Of a stretch of 64,000 bases of DNA, positions 61,530 through 64,000 are shown one piece after another. The number at the start of each line of letters is the position of its first letter. Positions within the stretch are counted from its first letter, which is position 1. The position numbers and the translations under genes were made by a program. Source of the stretch: Flavobacteriaceae bacterium 3519-10 (GTDB lineage Bacteria > Bacteroidota > Bacteroidia > Flavobacteriales > Weeksellaceae); assembly GCA_000023725.1 (NCBI GenBank), contig CP001673.1, positions 568,342-632,341 on the forward strand, written 5' to 3'. The notes under the pieces are model-generated. The model saw nothing but the letters and a program-made list of their open reading frames with translations, made no database searches and was not told the DNA's origin.

Positions 61530-62246
61530 TTAACCATTGAGACCTGCCCACAAATAAGTTGCAGCAAACTGCTTTGTGGCCTCGAGCTTATTTTGAGTTT
61601 TAAATTTCAGGCAACCTATAATCAGGAGCCAGCCGGCAGAGGAACCGGCAGGAAAGGCCCATTGCTGTGCGGGCGCGGGCGAACTTCCATTTATTTCGAT
61701 TTCGAGCTCCGACTGCACATTTACGGGAACGGATGCGCTGTTCAGATCCGCCGTGAGCGCGAGCAGAGTAAGCAGGGCAGAAGTGCTGTTTTTAGGCGGT
61801 ACGATCTGCTCTTTCCATTTAAGTTGGGGCAGGAGAACCTTTATTTCATTTCCGGGCTGAATGTCGAATTCGGGAAAGAAATTGGTGCAGGTCTGCCATT
61901 CCGTTTTCGGATTAAAACTGAAGCCGGTAAGCGCCTGCGGATTGCCGAAAGTGGGGTTGGTTATGGCTGTACTGCCGTTATCTGCTGTCAGTGTTTTCCT
62001 GATACGTGCGCGGTGGCGTGCGGCGAAATACTGCAGTGCGGGGATGCCCATTGCATGCAACACCCGGAGCCGGAAAATTTTTTCGCGGCTGCTGACCAGT
62101 CCGAATTCTTTGGCTGAATCTTTGGTGCGCTGCGACTGTTTTACGATATCGGGTTTAGCGCGAACAAACACGCGGTCGCCGTCATTTACAAAAACAATAT
62201 TGCCTATTGCCCCGCTCAGGTTGCCGTTTTTCTTTATATTTGCCAT
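61530..62246 (-). CDS. Hypothetical protein, orphan beside the integrase
   Basis: 238 aa, no signal peptide or membrane segments. N-terminal MANIKKNGNLSGAIGNIVFVNDGDRVFVRAKP, then the SQRTKDSAKEFGLVS stretch. The small-residue/VR..P/T..Q-type spacing recalls DUF6266 proteins of Bacteroidetes, but the match is weak. The middle and C-terminal part looks beta-rich (LLTLLALTADLNSASVPVNVQSELEIEI). The recombinase gene lies 450 bp upstream on the same strand, with the hairpin/iteron region in between. It may be a passenger of a mobile unit. Confidence 0.65.
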   Translation of the reverse strand: MANIKKNGNLSGAIGNIVFVNDGDRVFVRAKPDIVKQSQRTKDSAKEFGLVSSREKIFRLRVLHAMGIPALQYFAARHRARIRKTLTADNGSTAITNPTFGNPQALTGFSFNPKTEWQTCTNFFPEFDIQPGNEIKVLLPQLKWKEQIVPPKNSTSALLTLLALTADLNSASVPVNVQSELEIEINGSSPAPAQQWAFPAGSSAGWLLIIGCLKFKTQNKLEATKQFAATYLWAGLNG

Positions 62247-62348
62247 AGCATTTCAGCGATGTGGGTTATACTTTAAAAACCTTTGCTGAAGATCTGCTAC
62301 GTCCTGACCTTCAACGGGTTCCGTCCGATAAAGATACAACATTAAAGC

Positions 62349-62435
62349 ATTGTTACAGCATTGAATCTCCAATAATCTATTGGAGATTCATTGCACCTAT
62401 ATTGGACCCATATTGCAGATATGTGCACTATGGGT
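62349..62435. repeat. 11-bp iterons with an embedded perfect 13-bp hairpin
   Basis: Units of 11 bp beginning ATTG follow each other: ATTGGAGATTC (62379), ATTGCACCTAT (62390), ATTGGACCCAT (62401), ATTGCAGATAT (62412), and two more on the left, ATTGTTACAGC (62349) and ATTGAATCTCC (62360). The inverted pair TGAATCTCCAATA / TATTGGAGATTCA (62362-62374 and 62378-62390) forms a perfect 13-bp stem with an ATC loop. ACCCATA / TATGGGT (62406-62412, 62429-62435) is a further inverted repeat. No T-run, so not a terminator. In the region 62247-62697, which holds no convincing gene. Confidence 0.75.
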
Positions 62436-62697
62436 AGGACAGAACAGCGGGTTGACATGGGTGATACAGCGGTGATGTAAAAGGTTGCCGGGGAAGAATT
62501 GGCCGCAAGAAGTATGTCCGTCCGGTTCATACCCGATAGTAAGTATAATTGAAAATTACTGCATCTGTCTGCCCTCCTACTATGCCTGAGCATCCTGTGA
62601 CATGAAGCCACGTTGATTAAGCATTCTGCCCAACTTTATCAGTGTTCCCGGTGTTATGACAGGAAGGTCCTACTATCATGCAACCTGTCTGCAAGTA

Positions 62698-63768
62698 TTA
62701 CAGCGTATCGAGAGGGCTCTTAATCTGCGCTTTCGCTATATCGGTAACGTGGGTGTAGATCTGAGTGGTTTTGATGGAGTTGTGCCCCAGCAGTTCCTGT
62801 ATAAAGCGGATGTCGGTGCCCGTTTCCAGCAGATGAGTGGCAAAGCTGTGGCGGAGACCATGGATTCCTAATTTCCTGTGGATGCCCGCCTTTTCCACTG
62901 CTTTTTTAAAAACGGCCTGCGCTGAGCGTACGGAATACTGACCGCCATGCTGGCCTTCAAAAAGAAAGGTTTTCGGCCGGTATGCCAGATAGTATGCGCG
63001 AAGTTCTGGAAGCAGACTTTCGGGCAGAACGGTGATGCGGTCTTTTTTGCCTTTTGCCTGTTCGATGCGCACGCGTTTTCCAGCACCATCGATATCCGTC
63101 AGTTTCAATGCTACCACTTCGCTTACACGCAGCCCCATGCCGTAACATACTTTCAGAATCATCAAATGTTTAGGATTTTCTACGGACAATATTATTTTTT
63201 TTATTTCGGCTTTGCTCAGCATTTTTGGCAGCTGCTGCTTTTTTTTAGGCCGCGGGATGTCGAAAAACATTTTGTGGCGGTGCAGCACCTGTTCGAAGTA
63301 GAATTTTACTGCATTGATCCGGCTGTGGATTTCGCTTTCGGAGAGTTTCAGGTTTTCGTGGCAGTACAGAAAATAGGCGCGGAGGCGTTCTGGTGACAGT
63401 TCGTTGACGGGATGACCTTTCAGCACATAGAGCAGTTGGGCAAATTCGATGCTATAGGTGCGCAGGGTACTTTGGCTATAACCCTTCAGGACGAGATGTT
63501 CCTGAAAACGTTTGAATTCGGGCAAATTGATGAGGTTAATTTTTGCGAGTACGGCTTTGCCGGTTATTTCTTCGGGGAGGCCGAAAAGTTCGCGGTAGTG
63601 TCTACGGTCTGCCACATACCATTTTTTCTGTGTAGCGGACCACCGGGCTTTGGTTTGTGCCCGGAGGTGGGCGATAAGCTCGTGATCCTTTTCGAATGCT
63701 ATCCAGATCACGCTGGAGCCATGATGGCTACCCGGCGAAAATCGGTATCTTTTATCGGTGAAATCCAT
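62698..63768 (-). CDS. Tyrosine recombinase (IntI/Xer-like) with HARP-like N-terminal module
   Basis: 356 aa. Catalytic residues: Arg214 (GMGLRVSEV), Lys239/242 region (KGKKDR), His303-Arg306 (HGLRHSF), His329 (LLGHNS) and Tyr338 (TQIYTHV). The C-terminus AKAQIKSPLDTL resembles integron integrases (VRSPLDAL), but the extra IntI domain between Arg and His boxes is missing. Residues 10-65 (ARWSATQKKWYV, HYRELFGLP) form a module seen in many Bacteroidetes recombinases. Residues 85-180 are the SAM-like core-binding domain. A candidate promoter is at 63860-63890. Target site unknown. Confidence 0.88.
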   Translation of the reverse strand: MDFTDKRYRFSPGSHHGSSVIWIAFEKDHELIAHLRAQTKARWSATQKKWYVADRRHYRELFGLPEEITGKAVLAKINLINLPEFKRFQEHLVLKGYSQSTLRTYSIEFAQLLYVLKGHPVNELSPERLRAYFLYCHENLKLSESEIHSRINAVKFYFEQVLHRHKMFFDIPRPKKKQQLPKMLSKAEIKKIILSVENPKHLMILKVCYGMGLRVSEVVALKLTDIDGAGKRVRIEQAKGKKDRITVLPESLLPELRAYYLAYRPKTFLFEGQHGGQYSVRSAQAVFKKAVEKAGIHRKLGIHGLRHSFATHLLETGTDIRFIQELLGHNSIKTTQIYTHVTDIAKAQIKSPLDTL

Positions 63769-64000
63769 AGGTGAGGCTTCGTTTTTGGGATATGTTAAAA
63801 AAAGATTATCTGGTACGGCGGACGCAGAATATGGTGGTAATAATATGTTTTACGCAATTCAAAAGTACATATAAAGCGTTAGAAAGCAATAGATTAGAAG
63901 TGTTTTTATTTTTGGATGAGAAACAATCGGTATTTCGGATAATATACATATATTTACGCGTTAGCCGCAAGCACTCCAAAAATGCCGCATAAAAACTTAC
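63769..64000. other. Non-coding end of the window
   Basis: Upstream flank of the recombinase gene. AT-rich, with no open frame with family likeness. Two short GCGTTAG strings (near 63876 and 63958) are the only repeats noticed, besides the promoter above. Confidence 0.5.
63860..63890 (-). promoter_or_regulatory. Candidate promoter of the recombinase gene
   Basis: On the minus strand ATTG (63890-63887), 19 bp, then TACTTTTG (63867-63860): a TAnnTTTG box with a TTG-type -33 element at the right distance. The leader to ATG 63768 would be about 85 nt. Confidence 0.5.

Noticed and set aside
62247-64000. Integron attC sites beside the IntI-like recombinase
   Set aside because: One RYYYAAC-like string (GCCCAAC, 62628) and two GCGTTAG strings near 63876 and 63958 were seen, but no paired GTTRRRY/RYYYAAC with the correct arms and spacing. 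The sequence beyond 64000 is not available.

Overview
The window comes from a flavobacterium of the Weeksellaceae (Chryseobacterium/Kaistella-like). Four things suggest this. There is a type IX secretion locus (porV-porU-gldJ). A secreted subtilase carries a T9SS-type C-terminal sorting tail. Promoter -7 boxes have the Bacteroidetes form TAnnTTTG. Gene content and order (S46 peptidase, OmpA-free beta-barrels, glgB-glgA, RAYT, GIY-YIG near tRNAs) also fit. The species assignment is inference from protein style, not a database match.

Layout. 1-3.4 kb: purine genes (3' end of purH, purD, guaA). 3.4-9.2 kb: a lipoprotein, a DEAD-box helicase, a hemerythrin-like protein, an SGNH hydrolase and three tandem paralogous secreted proteins. 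9.4-13.7 kb: ahcY, a phosphopantetheinyl transferase and a FUSC-family membrane protein. 13.7-20.6 kb: the T9SS block porV-porU, with gldJ divergent. 20.6-23.7 kb: murF, a NUDIX hydrolase, an SRPBCC protein and an ABC ATPase. 23.75-25.02 kb: an unusual tRNA region in which tRNA-Arg is followed by a ~353-bp tandem array of GIY-YIG endonuclease genes fused to decaying tRNA copies, with tRNA-Pro and tRNA-Ser alongside. 25.1-34.5 kb: amidase, aspA, M16 peptidase, an outer-membrane protein and an S46 dipeptidyl peptidase (DPP11-like). 34.6-41.4 kb: two small unknowns, then a glycogen cluster (esterase with a CBM-like domain, glgB, glgA) and an L,D-transpeptidase. 41.4-47.8 kb: aspartyl protease/PDZ operon, ppc, a toxin-antitoxin pair with a frameshifted toxin, DUF2200 and a DapB-family reductase. 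47.8-52.5 kb: subtilase, sugar aminotransferase, a RAYT transposase bracketed by inverted hairpin repeats, and galE. 52.7-61.5 kb: TonB-type receptor, mltG, dapF, a Tyr/Gly-rich lipoprotein, pnuC, an amino-acid permease and a BNR-repeat protein. 61.5-64 kb: an unknown protein, a 450-bp non-coding stretch holding a perfect 13-bp hairpin and 11-bp iterons, and an IntI/Xer-like tyrosine recombinase.

Functionally the window is mostly housekeeping: purines, cell wall (murF, mltG, dapF, amidase, L,D-transpeptidase), glycogen, anaplerosis (ppc, aspA) and peptide use by an asaccharolytic-leaning cell (S46, M16 and S8 peptidases, permease), plus the secretion machinery. Accessory DNA is confined to four spots: the tRNA/GIY-YIG array, the TA remnant, the RAYT unit and the integrase end. 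The best candidates for something poorly described are the GIY-YIG/tRNA modules and the iteron-hairpin region beside the recombinase.
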